A model generated the notes under the pieces. It was not told the origin of the DNA. It saw only the letters and a program-made list of their open reading frames with translations, and searched no databases. A DNA stretch of 64,000 nucleotides from JAMCTM01 sp023473545 (GTDB lineage Bacteria; Patescibacteriota; Microgenomatia; Levybacterales; UBA12049), in contig JAMCXO010000002.1 of NCBI GenBank assembly GCA_023473545.1, positions 30,434 to 94,433 of the forward strand, given 5' to 3'. The translations under genes and the position numbers were made by a program. Below are positions 16,438 to 25,215 of this stretch, piece after piece. The first letter of the stretch is position 1. Every line of letters starts with the position of its first letter.

Positions 16438-17112
16438 CTATGAAGATTTTACGATTGCGGCAAATTCTAAAGGATCAAGACTTCCGCCCCCCACCAAAAC
16501 CCCATCAATGTGTTCTTGGCTTGTAAAGCCGTGAATGTTCCCCGCGCTCACGCTCCCGCCGTATAAAACGGGCACGCCGCCGAGTTTGCTTTTGATTTCT
16601 CCCGCCATTTTTTCCGCGTTTTCAGGAGTATCAGCAACACCGGAACCGATAGCAAATAAGGGCTCATAGGCAATGATGTAATTTTTAATTTTTAATTTTA
16701 AATTTTTGACTTGCTCTAAATTAGATATACAAATTATGGGAATTAAATCATGCCTTATGGACTGCTCAATTTTTTTTAAAATCATGTTCTCTTCTTCTCC
16801 AAAATATCTTCTTCTTTCCGAATGCCCGATGATGACATAATCAGCAAACTCCTTAATCTGTCTTCCACTTACCTCTCCCGTATAAGCCCCTTCCTCAAAA
16901 GGCGAAATATCCTGAGCGCCTAATTTGATTAATGATTTATAATTAATGATTAATGATTTAAGAATAGGCAGCAGGATAAAAGGCGGACAAACAATGATTT
17001 TCCTCTTGTCTCTTGTCTCTTGCCTGATGCCTGATACTTTCCGAAGCCACTCTTTGGCCTCCGGTTCGGTCTTATTCGCTTTCCAGTTGGCCACAATAAA
17101 TAAAGGTTTCAT
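16438..17112 (-). CDS. tpiA: Triosephosphate isomerase, carrying three heptamer-repeat insertions
   Basis: Interconverts glyceraldehyde 3-phosphate and dihydroxyacetone phosphate. Catalytic residues are all present: Lys in ANWKAN (residue 11), His in IIGHSERRRYFGEE, Glu in AYEPLFAIGSG, and the phosphate loop YGGSVSAGN. The protein is only 224 aa, short compared with about 250 in most bacteria. Three surface segments are encoded by 7-bp tandem repeats: SGIRQETRDKRK, LKSLIINYKSLIK and VKNLKLKIKNY. All lie between, not in, the active-site motifs. A minus-strand TATAAT box eight bases before the ATG gives an almost leaderless start; it shares a 36-bp divergent spacer with uvrD. Confidence 0.93.
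   Translation of the reverse strand: MKPLFIVANWKANKTEPEAKEWLRKVSGIRQETRDKRKIIVCPPFILLPILKSLIINYKSLIKLGAQDISPFEEGAYTGEVSGRQIKEFADYVIIGHSERRRYFGEEENMILKKIEQSIRHDLIPIICISNLEQVKNLKLKIKNYIIAYEPLFAIGSGVADTPENAEKMAGEIKSKLGGVPVLYGGSVSAGNIHGFTSQEHIDGVLVGGGSLDPLEFAAIVKSS
16680..16714. repeat. Heptamer array inside tpiA (AATTTTT type)
   Basis: Five 7-bp units: AATTTTT, AATTTTT, AATTTTA, AATTTTT, GACTTGC (the last diverged). Encodes the VKNLKLKIKN segment just before the catalytic AYEP motif. Confidence 0.75.
16927..16961. repeat. Heptamer array inside tpiA (GATTAAT type)
   Basis: Five 7-bp units: GATTAAT, GATTTAT, AATTAAT, GATTAAT, GATTTAA. Encodes LKSLIINYKSLIK, in a surface helix. Confidence 0.8.
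17005..17039. repeat. Heptamer array inside tpiA (CTTGTCT type)
   Basis: Five 7-bp units: CTTGTCT, CTTGTCT, CTTGCCT, GATGCCT, GATACTT. Encodes VSGIRQETRDKRK near the N terminus. Confidence 0.8.
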
Positions 17113-17148
17113 ATGGTAAAATTATAAACAGTCTATTCATTATACGCT
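17113..17148. promoter_or_regulatory. Compact divergent promoter region tpiA / uvrD
   Basis: Only 36 bases separate the two start codons. Minus strand: TATAAT (17126-17121), eight bases before the tpiA ATG. Plus strand: TATAAA at 17123-17128 or TATACG at 17141-17146 before the uvrD ATG. The two opposing -10 elements overlap, so the genes may compete for polymerase. Confidence 0.5.
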
Positions 17149-19038
17149 ATGGACAATAATTTTCTCAATGAGCTGAATAAGGAACAAAAGAAAGCGGTTG
17201 AGCAAACCGATGGGCCAATGATAATTTTGGCCGGTGCAGGATCCGGCAAAACCAGGGTTATTACCTATAAGGTGATTTTTCTTATTAAACAAGGGGTTGC
17301 GGCGCAAAATATCCTCTGTGTTACTTTCACCAATAAAGCCGCCAATGAAATGAAAGAGCGAATCCAAAAACTTCTCACTACGAACGAGAAACGACCAACG
17401 GCTAAAGACCAGCCGCTCATTACCACCTTCCACTCCCTCTCTGCCAAAATCTTAAGAATTGAAGGAGAGGCAATCGGCATTCCCCAAGGCTTTATCATTT
17501 ATGATGAGAATGACCAGCTCGATGCGGTAAAAGAAGCAATGAAAAACCTTAATCTTTCCGCTAAGAATTACAAGCCTTCTTCCGTTCTGTTTTCAATCTC
17601 AAGCGCCAAAAACGAGCTTTTAACGCCTCCTGACTACAAAAATTTGGCCCGGGGCCATTTTCAGGAAGTTGTCGCAAGTATCTATTTTGTCTATCAAAAA
17701 ATCTTAAAAGAAAACGGTGCTTTGGATTTTGACGATTTACTGATGAAAACCATTGAACTTTTTGAAAAAGAGCCGCCGGTGTTGGCAAAATATCAAAACC
17801 GCTTTCGCTATATCTTGGTTGATGAATATCAGGATACCAACCGAGCCCAGTATATTCTGACAAAAATGCTCTGCCTCAAATGGCAAAATATCTGTGTGGT
17901 AGGCGATTTTTCCCAAAGCATCTACTCATGGCGCGGGGCGGATTTTACCAATTTAACTAAATTTAGACGGGATTTCAAAGAAGTGAAAATTTTTGAACTC
18001 CCCCAAAACTACCGCTCCACCCAAAAAATTCTGGACGCGGCCACCTCGGTTATTTCTCATAATACCACCCATCCGATCCTGACGCTTTGGACAGAAAATC
18101 CCCACGGAGAAAATATTACTGTTTATGAGGCAAGGAATGAGCAAAACGAAGGAGAATTTATTGTCAATCAAATTTTAAACTTTAAGTTTCAGTCCGCCAA
18201 CCGGCAAACAGACTTCAAATATTGCGACACTGCTGTTCTTTACAGAACTAACGCCCAGTCACGGGTCATCGAGGAGATTTTTTTACATAGCGGCATCCCC
18301 TATGTCTTAATCGGGGGCACCAGATTCTATGAGAGGCGCGAGATAAAAGATGTCCTAGCCTACCTGCGCCTTTTAGCCAACCCCAAAGACATGATTTCCT
18401 ACAAAAGAATTGAAAAACTGGGCAAGGGAAGAATGGGAAAATTTCTCAGCTACCAAGAGCACTTAAATAATACATATCATTTAGACAAAACAGCTAATCT
18501 GCCTCCTACCATCACGTTATTAGATGGCGTTCTAAAGACAACCGACTATCTTTCTCTTTACGACGCAAGGGACGAAGAAGACAAACAACGCCTCGAAAAT
18601 ATTAAGGAACTGCGCTCGGTGGCGGTAGAATTTCCCGGCCTAATCGCTTTTTTGGAGAATGTCTCTCTGGTCGAACAGGAATACCTGCCTGATCATCCGC
18701 TTCGAAACGGAGAGAAAAAAGACGCGGTAGTACTTATGACCCTCCACGCGGCAAAGGGACTTGAGTTCAAAATAGTTTTCATGGTTGGCATGGAAGAGGG
18801 GCTTTTTCCCCATTCCAGAAGTCTAATGGATAAGAATGAATTGGAAGAAGAGAGAAGGCTTTGCTATGTTGGCATAACAAGGGCCAGGGAAAGGCTTTTC
18901 TTAAGTTATGCCCGAAGGCGCTTATTTTTTGGACAGAAAACCGCGAATGTGGTTTCAAGATTTATCTTTGAGCTGCCGGAGGATGTTCTCAAGAAAAATC
19001 TTAAATCTCAAAATCAGAATGATCTTAAGTATCTATGA
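17149..19038 (+). CDS. UvrD/PcrA-type superfamily 1 DNA helicase
   Basis: 3'-5' DNA helicase for repair and removal of proteins from DNA. Helicase motifs in order: I GAGSGKT (about 29-35), Ia FTNKAANEMKERI, II VDEYQDTN (about 223), III GDFSQSIYSWRGA, IV NYRSTQKIL, V LMTLHAAKGLEFKIVF, VI CYVGITRARERLFLSYA. At 629 aa it is shorter than PcrA (about 720): the 2B region around residues 410-480 is reduced and the C-terminal RNA-polymerase-binding tail is missing. A minor three-unit heptamer stretch occurs at 18171-18191. The stop overlaps the next gene (ATGA). Confidence 0.93.
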   Translation: MDNNFLNELNKEQKKAVEQTDGPMIILAGAGSGKTRVITYKVIFLIKQGVAAQNILCVTFTNKAANEMKERIQKLLTTNEKRPTAKDQPLITTFHSLSAKILRIEGEAIGIPQGFIIYDENDQLDAVKEAMKNLNLSAKNYKPSSVLFSISSAKNELLTPPDYKNLARGHFQEVVASIYFVYQKILKENGALDFDDLLMKTIELFEKEPPVLAKYQNRFRYILVDEYQDTNRAQYILTKMLCLKWQNICVVGDFSQSIYSWRGADFTNLTKFRRDFKEVKIFELPQNYRSTQKILDAATSVISHNTTHPILTLWTENPHGENITVYEARNEQNEGEFIVNQILNFKFQSANRQTDFKYCDTAVLYRTNAQSRVIEEIFLHSGIPYVLIGGTRFYERREIKDVLAYLRLLANPKDMISYKRIEKLGKGRMGKFLSYQEHLNNTYHLDKTANLPPTITLLDGVLKTTDYLSLYDARDEEDKQRLENIKELRSVAVEFPGLIAFLENVSLVEQEYLPDHPLRNGEKKDAVVLMTLHAAKGLEFKIVFMVGMEEGLFPHSRSLMDKNELEEERRLCYVGITRARERLFLSYARRRLFFGQKTANVVSRFIFELPEDVLKKNLKSQNQNDLKYL

Positions 19039-20021
19039 ATAACGGCAATAATGAATACGCAGGGCATCCTTTGCAGAGTCTTGAGTGGGGAAAATTCAGA
19101 CAAAAAACAAAGGTAAAGGTTATTCGCCAAAACGGCTGGCAGATTACGATTCACAAAATCCCTCACACTCCTTGGGCAATAGGCTATTTTCCTAAGGGTC
19201 CCCCCCCGGATAAAGAAATGCTCAAACATCTTATACGAATTGGCAAAGATAATCATTGTATTTTTATTCAGCTGGAACCAAACGCGCAAAAAATTTCAAA
19301 TTTCAAATTTCAAATTTCAAATTTAGGATTACGTCCTTCCTTCCACCCTTTATTTACCAAATATACTTTTATTCTTGATTTAACAAAATCCGAAGAGGAA
19401 TTATTGAAAAACATGCATCCTAAAACCCGGTACAACATTAAGATTGCCCAAAAGCACGCTGTGACAATCGTTGAGGATAATTCGGATAAGGCCTTTGAAG
19501 AATATCTAAAACTGACTAAGGAAACAACAAAACGGCAAGGTTTTTTTGCCCATGATGAAAAATATCACCGGCTGATGTGGGAAACCTTAAAAAGCCAAAA
19601 GCCAGACGAAAATAAGCTAACCGCACATTTACTGTTAGCAAAATTCCGCCCTCCGAAATCTGGAATACGAGATCTGACCCTTGCCGCCTGGATTCTCTTT
19701 GTTTACGGCGGCACCCTTTACTATCCTTACGGGGCGTCTTCCGATCAATATCGAAACGTGATGGCTTCAAGTCTAATGATGTGGGAGGCAATCAGATTCG
19801 GCAAGAAACTGGGTCTTAAAAAATTTGATATGTGGGGATCTCTTGGCCCAAATCCTAATAAGGAAGATCCATGGTATGGATTCCATCGGTTTAAGCAAGG
19901 TTATAAAGCAGAATTGGTCGAATTCGTCGGCAGCTTCGATTTGGTTATCAACCCTTTGCTCTATGTAATTCTTAGGATAACAGATCGTTTGCGTTGGTTT
20001 TTGCTCCGATTTATAAGATGA
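19035..20021 (+). CDS. FemAB-family aminoacyl/peptidyl transferase
   Basis: FemX/FemAB proteins add amino acids from aminoacyl-tRNA to the peptidoglycan stem peptide, or perform similar acyl transfers. Evidence: AGHPLQSLEWGKFRQKT at the N terminus (matching the family's P-x-x-QSxxWG start), a GNAT-like second half with YNIKIAQKHAVTI, KRQGFFAHDEKYH, and the family's LYYPYGASSDQYRNVMASSL and KFDMWGSLGPNPN motifs. 328 aa, normal length. Starts inside the uvrD stop (ATGA) and itself ends overlapping the next start, so the three genes are translationally coupled. Contains a five-unit heptamer array at 19292-19326. Confidence 0.9.
   Translation: MNNGNNEYAGHPLQSLEWGKFRQKTKVKVIRQNGWQITIHKIPHTPWAIGYFPKGPPPDKEMLKHLIRIGKDNHCIFIQLEPNAQKISNFKFQISNLGLRPSFHPLFTKYTFILDLTKSEEELLKNMHPKTRYNIKIAQKHAVTIVEDNSDKAFEEYLKLTKETTKRQGFFAHDEKYHRLMWETLKSQKPDENKLTAHLLLAKFRPPKSGIRDLTLAAWILFVYGGTLYYPYGASSDQYRNVMASSLMMWEAIRFGKKLGLKKFDMWGSLGPNPNKEDPWYGFHRFKQGYKAELVEFVGSFDLVINPLLYVILRITDRLRWFLLRFIR
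19292..19326. repeat. Heptamer array inside femAB-like gene (AATTTCA x4)
   Basis: Four perfect AATTTCA units followed by AATTTAG. Encodes QKISNFKFQISNLG in the linker after the N-terminal domain. Confidence 0.85.
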
Positions 20022-21748
20022 TGCTCGCCAGAAGGATACTAAATAGGTTAGAAAAGACAAATCTTCTTTATCTTTTTACCGTCATTTTTATTTTCGCCTT
20101 TATTGTTTACGGCCTATCGCTTTTTAACGGCTTTGTTTGGGACGACGAAGAGCAGGTTACGGCAAATTCCATCATACAGCATCTCTCCAATATCCCATAC
20201 CTTTTTGCCACCAGCACCTTTAATAACGGAGGAGCCAGCGGCCTTTCCGGATTATACTATAAACCGCTAATGCCGGTATCGTTTGCCTTAAACTACGCAA
20301 TCTGGCAAGGCCACCCGTTCGGTTTTCATCTGTTCAGTCTTGCCTTGCATATATTAAATACCTTTTTGGTGTTTATTCTTTTTAAGAAACTTTTTTCCTG
20401 GAAAGGATTTAATTACGCAAACAGTATCTCCTTTCTGCTAGCGCTGTTATTCCTGGTTCATCCGGCAAATGTTGAAAGCGTTTCCTACATAGCAAGCACC
20501 CAGGAACTTTTGTATACGTTTTTTACGCTAATTTGTGTTATTGTCTCTTTAACTTATTTTCTGGATAATAAAACCTCTTTTAAAATACTGCTTTTTATTA
20601 ATGCCGCTATCTTGCTGTCTTTGCTGTCCAAGGAATCGGGTATTATCTCCATACCATTGGTAATAATGCTTAGTTTTCTTTTCAAGAAGAAAAAACTTTA
20701 CGTTATAGCCTCAAGCGCTGTTACTTTTTTAATTTATTTAACACTGCGCTTTGCTGTTGCCAAAACGCCTATTTTTAACAGCAAATCAATCGTGCCCATA
20801 GCCCAGGCAGATTTCCCAACCAGGCTAAAGACGGTTCCCTATGAATTGTTTTCCTATATTCGATTGCTATTTTTTCCAAAAGACCTGTTCGTTGCCCAAT
20901 ATAACGTAATTAAAAGCATCTCTGATCCAAGATTTTATTTATGCCTTGCTGCCTGTTTAATATTTTTCTCCATATTGATTATTTTCTATAGAAGAATCAA
21001 ATCTAGGCTGTATCTGTTTTTTTTATTTTGGTTTATCTTCGCGATAGGGATTGTTTTAAATATTTATCCTTTGGATATGACCATTGCCGAACGATGGCTG
21101 TATGGCCCCATGATAGCGTTACTTGGCATGATCGGAACGGTTATCCTTTTCTGCGCTAAGAAAGACAATAGAATCATCGTCTGGTTTTCTATACTCTGTC
21201 TTTTTGTTATTCCTCTCTTTGCCGCAAGAAGCCTTATCCGCTCGATTGACTGGAAAAGCGACTTTAGCCTATTTTCGCATGATATTAAATATTCCGGTAA
21301 TTCATTTGAGGCTCAAAACAATCTCGGCGTCGCGCTTTTTAGAAAGGGAAAATTCAAAGATGCCAAAATCCATTTTGAAAAATCAATAGCCTTATCTCCA
21401 AAATGGTGGACATCCTATAACAACTTAGGCGTTGTCTATGAACGGGAAGATAATCTGCCCAAGGCGTTAAGTCTTTACAAAAAATCCATCGTAAACGGCA
21501 ACTATTACTTAGGCTATGAAAATTTTGCCAAAATACTTTTCCGCGAGAAAAAATGGAGCCAGCTTATCAGATTTACGAAAAACGCCCTTGTTAAATTACC
21601 GCTTAACGAAACGTTAAATAAATTGGCCGCGGTTTCCTATTACCGGACTAATAAAATGGCCAAAGCCAGGCTCTATGCCAAACAGGCTTTCCTGATTGAT
21701 CCTTCTTCCGGAAACTACGCGTTTCTTCAGTTTCTTGAGAATAGATGA
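20018..21748 (+). CDS. TMTC-like membrane glycosyltransferase with C-terminal TPR repeats
   Basis: Integral membrane protein of 576 aa. Twelve or so membrane segments precede a soluble TPR domain (about residues 435-560; NNLGVALFRKGKFKDAKIHF and NNLGVVYEREDNLPKALSLY are clear repeats). The first loop FVWDDEEQVTAN carries the acidic pair expected of GT-C catalytic loops, followed by YYKPLMPVSFALNYAIW. The layout matches the TMTC / O-mannosyltransferase-like proteins that use lipid-linked sugars. The start ATG at 20018 overlaps the femAB stop (ATGATG); the frame extends further upstream to 19994 but inside femAB. Confidence 0.8.
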   Translation: MMLARRILNRLEKTNLLYLFTVIFIFAFIVYGLSLFNGFVWDDEEQVTANSIIQHLSNIPYLFATSTFNNGGASGLSGLYYKPLMPVSFALNYAIWQGHPFGFHLFSLALHILNTFLVFILFKKLFSWKGFNYANSISFLLALLFLVHPANVESVSYIASTQELLYTFFTLICVIVSLTYFLDNKTSFKILLFINAAILLSLLSKESGIISIPLVIMLSFLFKKKKLYVIASSAVTFLIYLTLRFAVAKTPIFNSKSIVPIAQADFPTRLKTVPYELFSYIRLLFFPKDLFVAQYNVIKSISDPRFYLCLAACLIFFSILIIFYRRIKSRLYLFFLFWFIFAIGIVLNIYPLDMTIAERWLYGPMIALLGMIGTVILFCAKKDNRIIVWFSILCLFVIPLFAARSLIRSIDWKSDFSLFSHDIKYSGNSFEAQNNLGVALFRKGKFKDAKIHFEKSIALSPKWWTSYNNLGVVYEREDNLPKALSLYKKSIVNGNYYLGYENFAKILFREKKWSQLIRFTKNALVKLPLNETLNKLAAVSYYRTNKMAKARLYAKQAFLIDPSSGNYAFLQFLENR

Positions 21749-21758
21749 ATCGCGGGAT

Positions 21759-23486
21759 TTATCTTTTTTGCTGATGGTACATGCTTATTAGCTCTTTTAC
21801 GCTGGTGGCGTCTTCCGCCTTTTTATCAACGCCTCTAAATGAAACCAAGCGGGGAAATCTTAAGGCATACCCCGGCTCCTCCCCGGTCTTTCCGGCGGTA
21901 TGGATTGGGGAGCGGGTAATTTCATCCGCCAAAACCTCAACAACAATCTTTGGTTCAACCCAAACGCTTGGCGTGATTAAAGAATTGACCCTTGCCGGCT
22001 TAGCCTGAACCTTAAATTTTGAACTTTGAACTTTTATTTCCCGCCACTCCTCATCCGTTAGTCCGGTGCCGATTTTGGAAACCGTTACAAACTCATCTTT
22101 TTTATCATCATAAAGCCCTGCCAAAAGCGCTCCCGCGCCAAAGGCTGTCCTTTTCCCTTTGCCGGAAATATAACCTAAAACCACGCAGTCAATTGTATCG
22201 CGCAGCTCTCCGGCTGAATGCCGTTTGAGCTTGACCCAGTTAAAATTTCTTCCTCCTGCCTCGTATTTACTCTCAAGTTTTTTTACCACTATCCCTTCCA
22301 AACCTTTAGAGATTGCGTCATCAAGAATTAAACCAAGTTTTTTCGGATCCGAAACCCTTTGATCTTTGGTTGGAATAAGAATACCATTCTCTTTAATTGT
22401 CCCGTGAAGTATTTCAAGCCTTTTATAAAGCGGCTCGTCAATTAAAGATCTTCCGTTTTCATAAAGAATGTCAAAAACGAATGCCTTAAGAGGCAGTTTT
22501 TGGGCCATTTCTTCAATACCGTATTTTCGGCGCCTTTTGGTGGTTTCCTGAAAAGGCAGAAATTCTTCGGACTCCAGATTGTATGCTAATGCCTCGGCAT
22601 CAAGAATTGCTGTTTTAGCCTTTACCTGCCTTATTGTTCCTTCGATAAGCTCTGGAAACATATTGGTCATGTTCTCAAGGTTTCTGGAAAACATAAAGAC
22701 CTCTTTGCCATTCTTATGGATTTGGATCCTGAATCCATCGTATTTATACTGCGCGTCAACCTCTCTCATTTTCTCAATGACTTTATCCGTAGTCGTAAGA
22801 CGCTCGCAGAGTTCCGACCTTATTGGCTTACCAACCTGGACTTTAAGTTTTTCAACCTCATTTAATCCTTTATCAAAAAGGGTTTTGGCAATAAGACCAA
22901 GATCTGATGTTCGGTTATAAGCTCCTTCCAAAAGCTTTCTTTTAGAACGGTCTCCTAATTTTGCCTTTGCCAACGCGTCCAGAATGGTTGGGTCCCCAAT
23001 GCCTAAGCGAAGATTTCCCAAAGGAATGCGAACCAGATGTTTTGCCGAGATCGGATCCAGTTTTTTAAGAAGATCTGATAGGAGGAACTGCTTTCTTTCA
23101 ACCGTTCCGGTACCTTTTGTCTTGGCAATCTGAACCAGAATATTAAATACTTCTGTAACCGATAAATCTTGGAGTTTGGACTTTGGGTTTTGGGTTAGCT
23201 GTACCGCAACTATCCCCATGTCGCCTAGTTTGGTATACAATCCCAGAACTTCTTCTTTCTTGGAACCATACGCCAGTGCCATTGCCTGGGCAACCGTCTT
23301 CTCCGCCATGCCAATTTCTAAAGGCTCAAAAAAAGGGGCGATTCTCCCTTGCGTCAGATAGATAACCTTTTCTACCTCGCTTTTTGAACATTGTTTAAAA
23401 AGATCGGAAAGAATATCAATAAGGGCAAGGCGCGAGGGAGTTTTTTCAAGTTTTTCAAAATAATCCGCCAGAAGGGAAAACCGCAT
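21759..23486 (-). CDS. lig: ATP-dependent DNA ligase, archaeal type
   Basis: Seals DNA nicks using ATP. The sequence has an N-terminal DNA-binding domain (MRFSLLADYFEKLEKTPSR), the adenylation motif with catalytic Lys in AQYKYDGFRIQ (about residue 247), motif III VFMFSRNLENMT, motif IV ILDAEALAY, motif V GLEGIVVKKL and the OB domain with YALRFPRLVSFR. About 575 aa, like archaeal and Pfu-type ligases, not the short bacterial LigD or NAD-dependent LigA. I chose the ATG at 23486 because the family begins MRFSxLAxxFE; the frame opens at 23504. A heptamer array lies in the OB-domain region. Shares a 44-bp divergent promoter spacer with the next gene. Confidence 0.93.
   Translation of the reverse strand: MRFSLLADYFEKLEKTPSRLALIDILSDLFKQCSKSEVEKVIYLTQGRIAPFFEPLEIGMAEKTVAQAMALAYGSKKEEVLGLYTKLGDMGIVAVQLTQNPKSKLQDLSVTEVFNILVQIAKTKGTGTVERKQFLLSDLLKKLDPISAKHLVRIPLGNLRLGIGDPTILDALAKAKLGDRSKRKLLEGAYNRTSDLGLIAKTLFDKGLNEVEKLKVQVGKPIRSELCERLTTTDKVIEKMREVDAQYKYDGFRIQIHKNGKEVFMFSRNLENMTNMFPELIEGTIRQVKAKTAILDAEALAYNLESEEFLPFQETTKRRRKYGIEEMAQKLPLKAFVFDILYENGRSLIDEPLYKRLEILHGTIKENGILIPTKDQRVSDPKKLGLILDDAISKGLEGIVVKKLESKYEAGGRNFNWVKLKRHSAGELRDTIDCVVLGYISGKGKRTAFGAGALLAGLYDDKKDEFVTVSKIGTGLTDEEWREIKVQSSKFKVQAKPARVNSLITPSVWVEPKIVVEVLADEITRSPIHTAGKTGEEPGYALRFPRLVSFRGVDKKAEDATSVKELISMYHQQKR
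22003..22037. repeat. Heptamer array inside the DNA ligase gene
   Basis: Units GCCTGAA, CCTTAAA, TTTTGAA, CTTTGAA, CTTTTAT. Encodes IKVQSSKFKVQAKP, inserted in the C-terminal (OB-fold) part. Confidence 0.75.
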
Positions 23487-23530
23487 ACAGAAGTATTTTA
23501 ACATAAAAATATGCTATACTTTGCTTTTAT

Positions 23531-24121
23531 ATGGACAAAGAGAAAGAGGGGGAACCAAAAACAGAATTAACAATCCTGCCTCCTGCTGTTTCGCTGGCAC
23601 TGGGCACGTGGATAACAACCAATATCTTATCACAAGATAGAATCAACGCGCTACAGCAGCAGATTAAATCGGTTGGCGACCCGCTATTTAAAGGAGTGTT
23701 GGAAGAGGCTATGTCACAACTGCAGGAAAACCTAACGGGATTGGCAAGAGATCTCCGGGAAGGAAGGGTTGCTCTCGCGCAAAATCCTCAAAGCCCACAC
23801 TTTGATCAATCGCCACACTTTATATTTCAAAACGTAGAGCCGCCAGCACAAATGCCTACTGAACTGCCAGAGGGAGAACTATTTTTAGGCAATCCTCAAG
23901 CAACAATGTTTATACTCACGTTTGCCGAACGTTTTGATAATTGGATTACTCCATTCGGACTCGACAGGAGAATCTATGCAAATTTATTACCGGTGAAAAA
24001 AGAAGTAGATGGACTAAAAAATGTTCCTAATGGTCTAATGATTAATATTGACAAAGATCGTAAAACGGCATCCTTAAATCCAGCGCCTGCCCAAAATCTT
24101 CCTGAAACTTCGGACCTATAA
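23531..24121 (+). CDS. Hypothetical protein
   Basis: Protein of 196 aa with no family that I recognise. A possible hydrophobic segment near residues 17-33 (LPPAVSLALGTWITTNIL) is followed by a helical Gln/Leu-rich part (INALQQQIKSVGDP, MSQLQENLTGLARDLREG) and a Pro/Asn-rich linker with the repeat SPHFDQSPHF. Transcribed away from the DNA ligase from a plus-strand TATACT box (23515-23520). Its 3' end overlaps the Fic gene on the other strand by six bases. Confidence 0.6.
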   Translation: MDKEKEGEPKTELTILPPAVSLALGTWITTNILSQDRINALQQQIKSVGDPLFKGVLEEAMSQLQENLTGLARDLREGRVALAQNPQSPHFDQSPHFIFQNVEPPAQMPTELPEGELFLGNPQATMFILTFAERFDNWITPFGLDRRIYANLLPVKKEVDGLKNVPNGLMINIDKDRKTASLNPAPAQNLPETSDL

Positions 24122-25165
24122 AACATACTTTGCTCCTTTTGTGCTTCCGTGCTTTTTGATAACCCCATGCTCTATCAATGCCTTAAGCTCATTTAAAATC
24201 GTATCCTCGGAAACCATTGGGAAAAGCATGTAGAATGCCTTATTCTGAAGATAGCCTGTTTCCTGAATATACTCGATGATTTTTAGCTGGCGCTCGGAAA
24301 GAAGAACCGGTTTTCCGCCAAGTCTCTGCCTAAGCTTTCCGTCAACCGATATTCGCTCAACCTTTTCTTTTATTTTCGAAAGTTCGATCCCAAGACCCTT
24401 TGTGAAATACTCAAGCCAGAGCGTTAAATCCCCGCCCTGGCTTTCAACGCTTTGTAATGCTCCATAATAACTATTGGCGTCTTTGTCAAAATACTCCTCG
24501 AGCGAGAAAAACTTTCTGATGTCATATCCTTCCATAAACAAAATAAGCGTTGATAACGCCCTCGCGACCCTGCCGTTACCATCTAAGAAGGGATGAATCC
24601 GCACGAGTTCATAATGAATAACTCCGGCTTTCAAAACAGGGTGTATAGTTTCCGCCGAAGACTCATCTACAAACGCAACTAAATCCGCGATTTGGGATTC
24701 TACCTGCTCGGATGGCGGAGGCCTAAAAGAAACCTCCAAGGTCTGATTATTTTTAATCACAACCTGCGTCTTTCTGTACTCTCCGCACTTTTCCCGCGGC
24801 AGAATTTTTTCCACAGTCATTCTATGCAATTTCCTAATCGTAGACTCCGTAATTCTTCCTTCCGTACTGCCGACTGCAAATTCCGAAATATAATCCATCA
24901 CTTTTCTGTAATTTATAATCTCTTGAATATCACGCTCCCTGCCGATAACCTCCTGTCCCAAAATAACCCTTTCCGCCTGATCCAAGTTTAACCCATTGCC
25001 TTCTATATGGGTACCATAATGAACGGCTCGGACCAGGGCGCTGTCCCTAAACTGCTTTTCGTAAAAAGGTAAAAGAGGCGCGCCCTCAATAATTTCGCGG
25101 CATGCTTCAATAGCACCAATGTTTTTTAAAATTGCGTTGGTGATGGTAAATTTAGGCTGATACAT
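24116..25165 (-). CDS. Fic family protein (AMP transferase), second copy type
   Basis: Protein of 349 aa with the complete motif HPFLDGNGRVAR (residues 191-202) and an upstream inhibitory motif THIEGN (52-57), so again the N-terminally autoinhibited class. Flap region FRPPPSEQVESQI. The C-terminal part (RQLKIIEYIQETGYLQNKAFYMLF, then EDTILNELKALIEHGVI) is a winged-helix domain. It differs substantially from the Fic protein at 6742 and is not a recent duplicate. Spans convergently into the preceding gene. No palindromic operator like that of the first Fic gene is visible; a heptamer array lies upstream instead. Confidence 0.92.
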   Translation of the reverse strand: MYQPKFTITNAILKNIGAIEACREIIEGAPLLPFYEKQFRDSALVRAVHYGTHIEGNGLNLDQAERVILGQEVIGRERDIQEIINYRKVMDYISEFAVGSTEGRITESTIRKLHRMTVEKILPREKCGEYRKTQVVIKNNQTLEVSFRPPPSEQVESQIADLVAFVDESSAETIHPVLKAGVIHYELVRIHPFLDGNGRVARALSTLILFMEGYDIRKFFSLEEYFDKDANSYYGALQSVESQGGDLTLWLEYFTKGLGIELSKIKEKVERISVDGKLRQRLGGKPVLLSERQLKIIEYIQETGYLQNKAFYMLFPMVSEDTILNELKALIEHGVIKKHGSTKGAKYVL

Positions 25166-25166
25166 A

Positions 25167-25194
25167 AATCCTAAAATCTTTGATCTTTGATCCG
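25167..25194. repeat. Non-coding heptamer array between fic and the DUF5654 gene
   Basis: Units AATCCTA, AAATCTT, TGATCTT, TGATCCG in the divergent spacer. Outside any gene. Confidence 0.6.
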
Positions 25195-25215
25195 ATTTAT
25201 TGTATTATACCAACT

